A DNA stretch of 64,000 nt from Aspergillus flavus (lineage: Eukaryota; Ascomycota; Eurotiomycetes; Eurotiales; Aspergillaceae). The notes under the pieces were generated by a model, which was not told the origin of the DNA, did no database searches, and saw only the letters and a program-made list of their open reading frames with translations. The translations under genes were made by a program, and so were the position numbers. The stretch lies in NCBI RefSeq assembly GCF_009017415.1, contig NC_092405.1:1054001-1118000 (forward strand), given 5' to 3'. Shown piece after piece: positions 10,550 to 21,833 of the stretch. Positions within the stretch are counted from its first letter, which is position 1; every line of letters starts with the position of its first letter.

Positions 10550-10963
10550 GATCTTGAAGCGGAAAAGGTATGGTTGAAATAATGATATGATAAGTGCTCT
10601 GTCAGTGTTGACTACTTGAGTGCTTTGTGTACTTATATAGCATTGGGGGCAATAATAACTTACATAAGATACTCGCATGTGCAATGTCAGAGAATTACCT
10701 AAGAACAATCCATTCAATAATTACAAATGAAGACTATCTGTCCTGATGCCGATAATTGGTGGGTTGTATTAATAAAATGCCCTAAAACGTTGAATAGATG
10801 GTGGCAGTTGGGATGGGTATAGTGGGATATCCCGGGAGGATTAATCACTGCACCGGAACCTCCCACCGCAGTCTCCCGTCAGAACCTCTACGTTGCCACT
10901 ACGTGCCACCCTCAACGACTTATTGAGGAAGAACGAGTGGAATGACTCGTCATTAGGGATATT
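10550..10963. promoter_or_regulatory. Divergent promoter, NmrA-like gene / C2H2-Zn2Cys6 regulator
   Basis: This 414-bp spacer lies between two divergent ATGs. An in-frame TGA just upstream of 10964 supports that ATG as the regulator's first codon. No specific binding site was identified. Confidence 0.5.
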
Positions 10964-12285
10964 ATGCATCGTAGTGCGGTATCCACGGGAGAATTCCACT
11001 GTTGCTTTCCAGGTTGCAGCGCGACCTATCGGCGCAGGGAACACCTCAAACGCCACCAGGCGCAACATAGTACATATCGTCAGACTTTCGCATGCTCAGT
11101 CTGTAGTCAGGAATTCGGACGCAAGTAAGCTGTAGCTACTCCTGCTTTGGAACTGGAAGATAGCATCTCTGACGTCCATATTCCTTGGTAAAGTGACACC
11201 CTCCGCCGACATATGCGACGGGTGCATGCTGTTGACGGATCGGTGTCTCAGACAAGACACGCCTGTTCAAATTGTCGGAGCCTGAAGTCTCGCTGTGAAG
11301 GCGGGCCACCATGCCATGACTGTGTTCGCCGCAAGATTCCCTGTTTCCCCAGTGTCCTCGGAAGGACGAACCGCCGTGACTCTCGTGGCAGCTTGACCGA
11401 AAGACCACAGCTTCCGTCGCAAGGTTCGTTCCCCAGCGCTGGGTCATGGAAGAAACAATGCTTTGTGGATCTCTATTTTGAGAAGTTTCATCCTTATTGG
11501 CCATTTATTCACCGTGGCTCATTCAACGGGTTCAATGAAACGCCTTTGCTTGCGCAGTCAGTGATGGTCATCGGCCTGTGGTTGAGTGGAGAGCGCAGTG
11601 CGCAGTCTGCCGCACTCGACCTGCACAAAACACTGGGACTGGCCATACGACAACAGAAGGTGAGCCAGTGCCACGCATTATGGTCGATTCTTCCGATTAC
11701 TAAGAAATACGATGCAGGAGGTATGGGATGCCTCTGGTGTAGAGGGCGCCTGCAGTGATTGTTCCTGGCCCATCCCGACATACCAAGCAATCCTATTGCA
11801 TATTATCTTCGCCCTCTTACACAGAGGCGGTGGCTCCATGGGGCTTGATCTGAAGCCTTCCCTCCCATCACCTGACAGCGAGCTTCTGGACTCACTGGTT
11901 GGGAGTTGCCAAAGACTAGGCATGTTCTACTATCCAAAACATGCTCGCACGATATCAGTCAGATGATCTTGCTTCATATGTCTGGGTTAGCATCGAGGAA
12001 GTAAAACGATTCGATCTAGCGCTGTACAAATTTCACAGAATGCTGCGCAGGGCAGGTACTCGGGATAGTGCTGTAGGCAGCTACAGTGTGACGACAGTCG
12101 ACGGGGCACTTACTGCGGCCGATCTACGATTCCCTATGCCGACAAATGATGCACTATGGCATGCAGTATGTAAAGATCAATGGCTATCTGCTACTACTAA
12201 AGGCGTGTACCTTTGTAACCTAAATGATGCCATGGAAGATCAATGGATCTCTAACTCGGCAGAGCTCATCGGATTCCTATTCTAA
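10964..12285 (+). pseudogene. C2H2-C2H2-Zn2Cys6 transcription factor, frameshifted and short
   Basis: Exon 1 is 10964-11124, intron 1 is 11125-11193, exon 2 is 11194-11659, intron 2 is 11660-11717, and exon 3 runs from 11718. Splicing gives two adjacent C2H2 fingers. The first ends REHLKRHQAQH. The second, FACSVCSQEFGRND to LRRHMRRVH, is split by intron 1. A Zn2Cys6 cluster (ACSNCRSLKSRC to KIPC) and a fungal regulator middle domain (FHPYWPFIHRGSF) follow. At 11936-11939 an AAAA run puts the gene out of frame. The expected continuation MLARYQSDDLASYVWVSIEEVKRF is in the next frame, so one extra A explains the break. Read literally, the protein is about 291 aa. Frame-corrected, it still stops at 12283-12285, shorter than typical members. 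I call it a pseudogene unless the A-run is an assembly error. Confidence 0.75.
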
Positions 12286-13630
12286 TAGCATTGCTTGCAA
12301 TTTCAGCGACGCGTAGATCTCATGCGTTTACGTCAAATTTGGGACAGTCATATTAACAAATAAATAATTATTTCCTAATGTCATACGTACAGTCTAACCG
12401 TTGATGTTCTGTGCGTAAAGCGCATCCGACGTAGTCGGACCCATTTTGGAGTTAAAAGATCAGAAGCAAACAACACGAACATGAACTAAAATGCCATGCT
12501 ACCCTATACGATAAGAGACGGGCCTAGAGTTCACCAAGAGCTTGATTCCTTCATATAGAAAATGATCCTTCGGGTGCTACCGTAGTTACACAATCCACCG
12601 AGCTCAGCTCTGGAGTAAACACAATATCTGCGCGACTCCCAGATCCCGACGAAGACGTGCATTGGTAGACAATTTGCAAGCAAACAAGTCTGCTTCTCAG
12701 CGTAATTTTCCGCTTGGTGGTATGACTATTCCCGATGGATATGGTACATGAATTGTAAATGTCAACATAGGGTTTCAAGAATGCGATTGGTTAATAAAAT
12801 CTGAAATCTTGGGAGTATGGAAACGATCTCGGTAGGACCGGCTCGATAGGCAAACACGCCTAGAATAGCTTAATATATTTGGTGTAGTCTAGAACAGAAG
12901 AATAAAAGAACGACGCTGAGGGGAAGTGCTAGGTTATTGTCCCGTTAGTTAGGGTTAGGCATCCAGTACCCGCTCTTAACTCTAATACAAGATATTACTG
13001 ATTACTGAACATCCCGGGGGCAAAAACCATGTGTTCGTAGAAATTTCGATCAGTAATCAATCCTCCTGCAGTTAACTAGTCAACGGGGCTTATTTATCAA
13101 TCACCATGTTTCGGAGTTGCTAATGCCAACTTGCAAGAATAAGCGTGTAGAAGTGTGGATGAAAGATCAATTCTATCCCCAGATGGTCTGTAATCATAAA
13201 TTTCTTGCGTCGTTGGCTAAATCCTGTTGATTCGGTCTCACGATGCGAAAGCTACCCAATTGCATTCACACGGGCCTTGTGAAATTTTTCATTAGTCGTG
13301 AGGCTCGTGGGAGGCGAATCCAATTCACTTCTTATGTACTCTAGGTTAGAACGTAAGCGGTAAGATAGAGGTGAGCAAGTCATCTGGAAACTTAGACCGA
13401 GCTAAGTTGTATTCCGTACTGTTAAACTTCGCGTACACGCACAGGATGCTGATCAAGAATCAAGGGGGGAAAGAAACTTAAACTGGACGGGCAATATAGT
13501 TTACTCAGGTAAGGAAACCAGCTTACAGTAATCTCTCACAGGCCGTGTCCAATCTTCTTGAAATTCTAGTAGCAAAATTAGCTCATACGAATCGGGAATC
13601 TAGATGGTTGATGGCTACTGTGCCACAGCA
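12286..13630. other. Intergenic, no gene recognised
   Basis: This 1.3-kb stretch lies downstream of the broken C2H2-Zn2Cys6 regulator and the 3' side of the next regulator. A 75-codon minus-strand ORF at 12551-12778 has no recognisable motif and is not called. Some of it may be eroded 3' sequence of the broken gene, but I could not recognise regulator motifs. Confidence 0.5.
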
Positions 13631-15037
13631 TTATATACGACGCTGTTGATCTACCAAAGAAAAGTGATTAAGTATCATGGCCATTCTCCCAAGCAGTTTC
13701 TTCACGTCGGCGGGCCTCATGGTGCCACCACCAGGTGTGATAATAAGTCCCCCGTCTAGCTCACTCCACAGTACCTCGACCTGCCTATCCGATAGCAAGC
13801 CTACTGTGCCACCTTCACGCTCGCTGATGCCTAGAGCCTGCTCCATTGTTTCTAAGAGATGAATAACGCCGTTGAAGAATAGCATTCCCTGCATACAAGG
13901 GGTCTCTAGTGGCACCCCTCCAAATATTATACCCGGGATAGGGGTGATTGGATCGGTGGAGAGTCGCTCGATACGCGTAGATAGGTGCTCAAGAAATAAG
14001 CCGTAGACCGTAATGAGTTGCGTGAAGATGCTTATGATGGTCAAAGCGAGCGGAGCTAACAACGGCTGCAATACTGCGGAGAAGAAGGGTGGAGAAGTGG
14101 CCGAGGTAGAATCGAGGACATTATCCTGGTGGGATTGCAAAGGCAGCAGTATCGGCTCCGGGTAGAGGCTTACTGGCTTCTGCGAGGTAGACGGTATCCC
14201 ATGACATTGCCGGCTGTTAAGGAGCCGCGTCAGGATCTGCACAAACTCTTGGGATACCTTGAGTGTGAACACAGCTAGCGTATAGTTGTCGATACACAAG
14301 GGGCTATTTTGGTAGATAAGGCTATTGAAGTCTAGGATCGTTTTGTTCATTTCGGCTGCCGCGACGCGAACGTGCAATTCGAGGTTGATCTTGGAGAGTT
14401 TGCCTAGAGCGTCTGAAGTCTCGATACCGTCGACTGCATCTTCTGGTCCCGGTATCACAGTGGTCGCCGAGGCATGGGGTATTTTATTGGCAGCCTTGTC
14501 GAGTGAGGAGCCGAATGTCGAGTCGAAGTTGGCCAAGGGAAAGTCCGAGTTGTCTATAATGATGTCTGTAAAGTTCCATGTAAGCGCGTTCCGGTGGATT
14601 TGAACTATTCCAACTGTTGGCCAATTGGGCGCCGCTGTTACCAACATTGGAGTTGGAGTTGACAGGTTTGCCGGAGCGGCCATGTTGCTCCACCCGAGCC
14701 CATATTCAGCATCCACGAAAGGAGGAAACTCTTGCCTCCTTCCTAGAGTGTCTCGCGCAGCCGGCTGTTTCTGTCGAGTGCGCGTTTGGCACACAGCTTG
14801 CTTGGTGGTTGAGCTGGACTTCGGACCTGAAAGTTTCGATACATCTTTGCTGGAAGCTGTCCCCTGCTTTGGTCTACCGACTTTCCCCTGTTGCCCAGGA
14901 GTACATTCTACACCAAGAATTGTACACCGTGCACATTTAGGGTCGTTCCGTCGTATGCGTTGGCATTTTGTCTTTTGCCTCCTGCAGACCTCACAGGAAA
15001 AGCGCGTCTGTGATGGATGAATGTGGTCGAAAGCCAT
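13631..15037 (-). CDS. Zn2Cys6 transcription factor, divergent from ABC pump
   Basis: This is a 468-aa single-exon protein with a true ATG start. Residues 15-45 form the zinc cluster: CEVCRRQKTKC, then a longer loop and CARCTILGVEC. A basic GKVGRPKQG follows just after it, similar to an AT-hook and probably aiding DNA contact. The middle is low-complexity and the C-terminal third is hydrophobic and helical (PLLAPLALTIISIF, LGRMAMILNHF), as in effector domains of small cluster regulators. It lies head-to-head with a PDR-type ABC transporter across 559 bp. Adjacent regulator/pump pairs are common in fungi, so control of that pump is a reasonable inference. The target and inducer are unknown. 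Confidence 0.85.
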   Translation of the reverse strand: MAFDHIHPSQTRFSCEVCRRQKTKCQRIRRNDPKCARCTILGVECTPGQQGKVGRPKQGTASSKDVSKLSGPKSSSTTKQAVCQTRTRQKQPAARDTLGRRQEFPPFVDAEYGLGWSNMAAPANLSTPTPMLVTAAPNWPTVGIVQIHRNALTWNFTDIIIDNSDFPLANFDSTFGSSLDKAANKIPHASATTVIPGPEDAVDGIETSDALGKLSKINLELHVRVAAAEMNKTILDFNSLIYQNSPLCIDNYTLAVFTLKVSQEFVQILTRLLNSRQCHGIPSTSQKPVSLYPEPILLPLQSHQDNVLDSTSATSPPFFSAVLQPLLAPLALTIISIFTQLITVYGLFLEHLSTRIERLSTDPITPIPGIIFGGVPLETPCMQGMLFFNGVIHLLETMEQALGISEREGGTVGLLSDRQVEVLWSELDGGLIITPGGGTMRPADVKKLLGRMAMILNHFSLVDQQRRI

Positions 15038-15596
15038 GCTACTCTAATATGGAGGTTAGCGTTGCGGAGGGTTGTCGAGATGGCGAGGATTTAATGGAGA
15101 AAAGAGGGTGGGCCTAACCTCTGCAGGCATTTTAATGCTCCGCGGAGGGTTTTTTTGGAACCAGCAGTAAGGTTCCAAGCCTATCGTGAAGCTTATAAAT
15201 CAATAAACCCATTCGTGCCCCGTATTTATAGTATTAAAATTAGGTTAGAGCCATCCACTATTGCCCATGGTTCCAACGCTAGGGTGATATCTAGGGTTTA
15301 ATAATCATTCCGTTCAGGCATGTATGTACTACGTATGTTCTTATCCGGAGGGTTCATGCTAAGAAATTGAATAATGTCTCGTTTACCTTCCGAACAAGGA
15401 GGGTTTCCCTGTTGTGTATTCAGGTTACCCGATAGTGCACGCAATGGGATCTGGAACAAGTGATAACCACGTAGACTCTGTTCCTAGGGTCGGTGTATAT
15501 ATAGTTATATATACCTATCAAGTCTTTAAACCGTGTTAAGTCTCTATTCGCACCCCGGAACTCCGTTGTTCTATTCACACTTTCTCAATCTTCGAA
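15038..15596. promoter_or_regulatory. Divergent promoter with repeated CGGAGGGTT motif
   Basis: The shared 559-bp promoter of the Zn2Cys6 regulator and the ABC pump. CGGAGGGTT occurs exactly at 15065-15073, 15143-15151 and 15346-15354, all on the plus strand. A near copy, AGGAGGGTTT, is at 15397-15406. The second copy overlaps the palindrome CTCCGCGGAG (15138-15147), an everted CCG/CGG pair. CGG triplets are the usual half-site of Zn2Cys6 proteins, so these are candidate operator sites. Binding is inferred. Confidence 0.6.
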
Positions 15597-18500
15597 ATGA
15601 GCCTCAGTTCGTCAACTAGCGACACAAAATCCACCGTCGCGGGCGAAGAGCGAGATACTGAGGACGAGACGAAAAGAGACTCCGTTCAGCATGTCCAAGC
15701 GACATGGCACATGGCACCCGAGCTGCACAGAATGAGAGAACGAGACGAAGCTGGTGGAGAGAAACCGCGAAAGTTGGGCATCGCCTGGCAAAACCTCACT
15801 ATCAAAGGTGTTGGCGGTAACGCCACATTCAAGGAAAACGTTGTATCCCAACTTCTCCCCTTCCACAAGGGCAGCAATGATACCCAACTCAAGACCATCA
15901 TTCAAGACTCATATGGATGCGTTAAGCCAGGAGAGATGTTGCTCGTGCTGGGACGTCCCGGGGCTGGTTGCACGACACTGCTGAGCGTACTCGCCAACAA
16001 TCGACAGGGCTACGAGGAGGTCACTGGAGACGTCAGCTATGGAAATATGTCCGCCGTCGAAGCCCAACAGTACCGTGGCCAGATCATCATGAATTCGGAG
16101 GAGGAAATTTTCTTTCCCACTCTAACTGTCGAAGATACCATCAAGTTTGCCGCTCGCATGAAGGTTCCCTATCACCTGCCACCTGGAATCACCACTCATG
16201 AAGAATACGTTCAATTCTATAAGGATTTCCTCCTTCGATCTGTCGGAATATCCCACACCGAACGCACAAAGGTCGGAGACGCTTTCATCAGGGGTGTCTC
16301 AGGAGGTGAGAGGAAACGTGTATCTATCCTTGAATGCCTGACTACTCGTGCGAGTGTCTTCTGCTGGGATAACTCCACACGAGGTCTTGACGCTAGTACA
16401 GCACTCGAGTGGATTAAGGCAATTAGAGCCATGACCGATGTCCTCGGCCTAGCTACTATTGTTACACTCTATCAGGCGGGCAACGGCATCTACGAGCATT
16501 TCGATAAGGTACTCGTTCTCGATGAGGGCAAGCAAATCTTCTACGGACTGCGAAAAGACGCGGTCCCATTCATGGAGGACCTTGGTTTTATGCGGGACCC
16601 AGGTTCCAACCAAGGAGATTTCCTGACGGGTGTAACAGTTCCTACCGAGCGCCGTATTGCGCCTGGATACGAAGACAAGTTCCCACATACCGCCGATGAG
16701 ATTCTTGCTGCATACGAGCGATCGGAAGTCAAGAGAAGGATGCTGGAAGAGTGCCAAATCTACCCAAAAAGCAAGGAAGCCGATGAAAACACGGCCGTCT
16801 TTAAGGAAATGGTGTCTCGTGAGAAGCACAGGGGCACGTTCAAGAAATCTCCAGTCACCGCTGATTTCATTACCCAGATCAAGGCCGCCATCCTCAGAGA
16901 GTACCAGCTCAAACGAGGCGACAAGGCGACGCTACTCATGAAACAAGGCGCTACACTCATTCAAGCTCTCCTCGGTGGCTCTCTATTCTATTCTGCTCCG
17001 GACAATTCGAGCGGCCTTTTCCTAAAGGGTGGTGCTCTGTTCTTCTCTATTCTATACAACGCTCTTATAGCTCTATCAGAGGTCACCGACTCATTCACTG
17101 GCAGACCCATTCTAGCAAAGCACCGCTCCTTTGCCTTGTACCACCCGGCGGCTATTTGTATTGCCCAGATAGTCGCGGATTTCCCCATGCTTCTATTCCA
17201 AGTAACGCATTTTGGGCTTGTTCTGTATTTCATGGTTGGTCTGAAGACCTCGGCTGGGGCCTTTTTCACTTATCTGATCACTAACTTTATCACCGCGATG
17301 TCCATGACGGCCTTCTTCCGACTTGTTGGCGCCGCATTCCCTACCTTTGACGCTGCGACAAAGGTCTCTGGCCTCTCGATTGTAGCGTTATTTGTCTACA
17401 TGGGATATATGATTATCAAACCCCTGATGCATCCGTGGTTTGTGTGGATCTTTTGGATCAACCCCATGGCATATGCTTTCGAAGCTCTTCTTGGAAATGA
17501 ATTTCATGCCCAGGACATACCGTGCTATGGCCCCAACCTTATTCCTAGTGGCCCCGAGTACATTGATGGAGCAGGGGGGCAATCATGTGCTGGTGTTGTT
17601 GGCGCAGCACCTGGCGCGACGAGCCTTACAGGCGATGATTACCTCGCAGCCATATCATTCAGCCATAGCCATATATGGCGCAACGTCGGCATTATCTGCG
17701 CCTGGTGGGCGCTCTATGTTGGGCTTACCATCCTTTTTACCTCTAGGTGGAAATTGCTAGGAGACGGTAGCCGCAGACTCCTTATTCCTCGGGAGCAACA
17801 GCACAGATCAAAGCATCTTTTGCAGTCGGTTGACGAGGAAGCGCGAGCTACGGAGAAGTCCACAGTCAGTTCTAATGCGTCAAGTGAAAGCATTGGCGAT
17901 AATCTTCTCCGTAATAAAGCCATCTTTACCTGGAAAGACTTGACATACACTGTTAAAACCCCCGAGGGTGATCGCGTTCTTCTTGATAACGTACAAGGTT
18001 ATGTCAAACCGGGCATGCTTGGGGCTCTAATGGGCACATCTGGTGCTGGCAAGACAACACTACTTGACGTTCTCGCACAACGAAAAACTTCCGGTACTAT
18101 CCATGGATCTATTTTAGTTGATGGCCGGCCTGTTCCGATCTCATTCCAACGCTCAGCTGGTTATGTTGAACAGCTAGATATCCACGAGCCCTTGGCGACT
18201 GTCCGTGAGGCTCTTGAATTCTCAGCTCTCCTACGCCAGTCTCGCGATACGCCTACTGAAGAGAAGTTGCGATATGTCGATATAATTGTGAACTTGCTAG
18301 AACTGAATGACCTTGAACATACACTTATTGGTCATCCGGGAACTGGTCTCTCAGTGGAACAACGAAAGCGGCTTACTATTGCTGTCGAATTGGTAGCAAA
18401 ACCAAGTATTCTTATCTTCCTTGATGAACCAACGTCAGGATTAGATGGTCAGTCTGCCTATAATACTGTTCGTTTTCTTCGCAAACTTGCCGAAGCTGGG

Positions 18501-19973
18501 CAAGCTGTCTTGGTGACTATACACCAACCATCAGCTCAATTATTTACGCAATTCGACAAGCTCCTGTTGTTAACTACAGGCGGCAAAACTGTATATTTCG
18601 GAGACATCGGTCCGAATGCCAGCACTATTAAGGAGTACTTCGGCCGCTATGGATCCCCTTGCCCGCCTGAGGCTAATCCTGCCGAGCACATGATTGATGT
18701 CGTTTCAGGGAAAGGCGAAGGTCAAGATTGGAACCAGATCTGGTTACAGTCACCAGAACATGAAAGGCTCTCTGGGGAACTGGATAGCATGACTGCAGAG
18801 GCTCTCAGTCGAAACACCACAGTTAATGATGAGCAGCATGAATTTGCAGCTTCCCTGTGGACGCAAACCAAGCTTGTAACGCATCGTATGAATATCTCAC
18901 TCTTCCGCAATACTGAATACCTCAACAACAAATTCGCGATGCATATAAGTCTAGCATTGTTGAACGGCTTTACCTTCTGGATGATTGGCGATTCACTTAC
19001 AGACCTGCAGCAGAACCTCTTTACTGTGTTTAATTTTATTTTCGTGGCGCCAGGTGTCATTTCCCAACTCCAGCCTCTTTTCATCGACCGTCGCGATATC
19101 TTCGAGGCACGCGAGAAGAAGAGCAAGATGTACCACTGGGCTCCTTTTGTGACAGGCCTTATAGTCTCCGAGTTTCCTTACTTGCTTGTTTGCGCATTTC
19201 TGTATTATGTCTGCTGGTACTTTACTGTCGGCCTTCCTACCTCACCATATCACGCTGGCAGTGTGTTTTTTGTTGTGGTAAGTCCCCCACTCCAACCTCA
19301 TCTTCTGATCCACTATATGCTTCATTGATGCGAGAGCTAACCATATTCATAGGTAATGTACGAGTGTCTCTACACAGCGATTGGGCAAATGATCGCCGCT
19401 TATACCCCCAACGCCGTATTTGCATCCCTGGTCAACCCTCTTGTGATCACAACCCTAGTCTCCTTCTGCGGTGTGATGATCCCATACAGCCAAATCCAGC
19501 CGTTCTGGAGATACTGGTACGTGCTCATTTTATGTTTGCAAGAGACCCACCCCTAGTTGAGCAGTAATCTAATAGTGACCTTCAACAAAAACAGGATGTA
19601 CTATATCGACCCCTTTAACTACCTGATGAGTTCCCTGCTCGTATTCACCACCTGGGATAAACCGGTTCATTGCACACCGGATGAACTGGCCGTGTTTGAC
19701 CCGGCTCCCAATCAAACCTGTGGTGAGTATCTCGAGACGTATCAACGCGGCCTGGGGGTGGCTACGAACCTGCTCAACCCACTTGACACTGCAGGTTGCC
19801 GCGTGTGCCAATATACCGAGGGTGGGGATTATCTTCGTACACTGAACCTTGCGGAGAGGTCTTATGGATGGAGGAATGCCGGGATTGTTGTTTCATTTGT
19901 GATTGGGATCTACGGGCTAGTGTTCCTTATGATGAAACTCAGGACTAAGGCTACCAAGAAGGCTGAGTCTTAG
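15597..19973 (+). CDS. PDR-type ABC-G multidrug transporter
   Basis: Plasma-membrane ATP-driven efflux pump of the fungal pleiotropic drug resistance family. Exons are 15597-19277, 19353-19516 and 19595-19973, with introns of 75 and 78 nt, giving about 1407 aa. The order is NBD1-TMD1-NBD2-TMD2. NBD1 has the PDR-type degenerate Walker [10 protein letters not shown] (Cys for Lys), signature VSGGERKR and Walker [14 protein letters not shown]2 has canonical Walker [10 protein letters not shown], degenerate signature LSVEQRKR and Walker [13 protein letters not shown]. Such paired asymmetry is normal for the family. The second TMD ends in the Cys-containing extracellular loop and a final helix before a Lys-rich tail. 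The N-terminus is short compared with about 1500-aa PDR5-like members. Substrates cannot be told. Control by the divergent Zn2Cys6 gene is likely. Confidence 0.95.
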
Positions 19974-20557
19974 ATACAGGTGATCAGAAGGGGACAGATA
20001 GTAATGATAGTCTATTCGTACCTACCGCCAGTGGATGTCTCATCATCGCTTTTCCATTTTAAGTGGAAAGGTTAGAATCAAGGAAGGATGGTTTTATCAA
20101 GTTGGGCTAGGGGTCAACCTTTCTATAATTAATGATTCAGTGGTAGAGAAAAGGAATGCTGTCGGGCAGCAACCCGACTAAACCCGACGGGGGCCTCAAC
20201 GATGGTGTCATCGGAAGCGAGCCCCACCGGAGCCAAACAGATGAACAGAAAGGCCGAGTCATCGCCAGCGCCGGCAGATTTTCGATCTGATAAGCGGCCA
20301 AAATTTCGCCTCACTCCGATCTTCCCTCTTCCCTTCTCCTCACTACTATAACCCAGGCGAAGCGCAGCGCAAATTTCGACTTTTCGTTTCGCCACTCCAA
20401 CCTCATCCTAAAACGTCCTCATATTTAAACGAACTCATAACCGAGCGACAATTCCCGAGATTTCCACCATTACCCCAGCAAAACCAAAGCCAGAGCCCGC
20501 CCCCAAACCCCACCTTCAACCCGCAGAGTCAAGCAAAAGACAAAGCAAAGCGTCAAG
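19974..20557. promoter_or_regulatory. Spacer with Grx3/4 promoter
   Basis: This 584-bp region lies between the ABC pump 3' end and the glutaredoxin ATG. The last 100 bp before the ATG is C/A-rich, typical of a fungal leader. No specific factor site was identified with confidence. Confidence 0.5.
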
Positions 20558-21451
20558 ATGTCAACCCTAATTGAAATTTCCTCCGAGGCAGAATTCGACT
20601 CCCACATCAAGTCCCTGCCTTCAACAACCTTATCGATCCTCTACTTCCATGCCCCTTGGGCCGCGCCCTGCGCGCAAATGCGCACCGTGCTCGCCGCCCT
20701 CGCATCCCAATACCCCGCCACACAGCCCCCAACAACCTCCTTCATTAGCATCAACGCCGAAGAACTCCCCGACATTTCTGAAACTTACGAGGTCACCGCC
20801 GTGCCCTTCGTAGTCCTCACTCGCGACGGCAAAATCCTTGAATCCATCTCCGGCAGCGACGCCGTCCGCGTCCGTGAAGCCATCGAACGCCACGCCGGCT
20901 CGAAAGCCTCGGCCGGCGCACCTGCCACGATCCCCCCGCCCTTGGCCGCTGTGCCCCGCGAGACGGGCCCCACGACGGCTACGCAGCCGCCGGCCGGAGC
21001 CGCGAACGGGGATGCGCTGACGCCGGAGCAGTCGAAGGAGGCGCTGTTTGCGCGACTCAGAGAGCTGGTCAAGGCGGCGCCGGTGATGCTGTTTATGAAG
21101 GGGACGCCGAGTGCGCCGCAGTGTGGGTTCAGTCGGCAGCTTGTGGCGATTCTGCGGGAGAGGAGCGTCAAGTATGGGTTCTTTAATATCTTGGCCGATG
21201 AGGATGTGAGGCAGGGATTGAAGGAGTTTGCGGATTGGCCGACGTTCCCGCAGTTGTGGGTTGGTGGGGAGTTGGTTGGGGGTTTGGATATTGTAAGTCT
21301 TTATTTCCTCTTTTTTTTCTTCCTCTGTTTGGTTTCCTTGCCGTGGTTGAATGGACTTGTGCTAATTGGTGAACAGGTCAAGGACGAGATTGAAAATGAT
21401 CCGGATTTCTTGCGTGAGCACTCTGTCAACAAGGCTCCCGTTGCGGCTTGA
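20558..21451 (+). CDS. grxD: Monothiol glutaredoxin Grx3/4 (thioredoxin-glutaredoxin)
   Basis: Cytosolic/nuclear Fe-S-binding regulator of iron homeostasis, the Grx3/Grx4/PICOT family. Exon 1 is 20558-21292, an 84-nt intron is 21293-21376 and exon 2 is 21377-21451, giving 269 aa. Residues 1-110 are the thioredoxin-like domain, with WAAPC at the usual active-site position. A Pro/Ala-rich linker leads to a glutaredoxin domain from about residue 157, with the monothiol CGFS motif (APQCGFSRQL) and DWPTFPQLWVGGELVGG. The intron length is a multiple of three and has no stop, so an unspliced message would simply gain 28 hydrophobic residues. Canonical GTAAGT and CAG borders and the conserved join GGLDI-VKDEI support splicing. 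In Aspergillus this protein works with HapX/SreA. That role is known for the family, not shown here. Confidence 0.92.
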   Translation: MSTLIEISSEAEFDSHIKSLPSTTLSILYFHAPWAAPCAQMRTVLAALASQYPATQPPTTSFISINAEELPDISETYEVTAVPFVVLTRDGKILESISGSDAVRVREAIERHAGSKASAGAPATIPPPLAAVPRETGPTTATQPPAGAANGDALTPEQSKEALFARLRELVKAAPVMLFMKGTPSAPQCGFSRQLVAILRERSVKYGFFNILADEDVRQGLKEFADWPTFPQLWVGGELVGGLDIVSLYFLFFFFLCLVSLPWLNGLVLIGEQVKDEIENDPDFLREHSVNKAPVAA

Positions 21452-21833
21452 ATTTATAGAATACGGGAAATAGTTTTCTTTATGTCTTGTTTTCTATCTG
21501 CTTGCAAACACGATTTGTTAGATTATAGGACAGCGATGCCATCACGTTTTCTATGTTCAGTGTTCCAGCACCATGTCTCCCTGCATGTCTAATTCCTTCG
21601 ATTCAACAGCTTAATAAAAAGAGACCCAAAAAAACAAATGAATATATATATCACGTTATGCTTATATACAGGAGCTCATCTAAGCTCCTCTGACTGCGTT
21701 GAACCGCTGTATACCCTATGCGTATGTATTCGAGATTTTTGCATAAAATCAGTAGCCTCGCGGCCAATGCCTTAGTACATCACGTTGTTCGTTATCTTTA
21801 CATAGTCGATTCCTCTTTGGAAGTTTAGTTGCT
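21452..21833. other. Convergent 3' spacer
   Basis: This 382-bp spacer lies between the 3' ends of the glutaredoxin and dioxygenase genes. It is A+T-rich with a short TATATATA stretch near 21644. No gene was seen. Confidence 0.6.

Noticed and set aside
12551..12778. 75-codon minus-strand ORF
   Set aside because: No motif, no neighbouring exons with supporting sequence.
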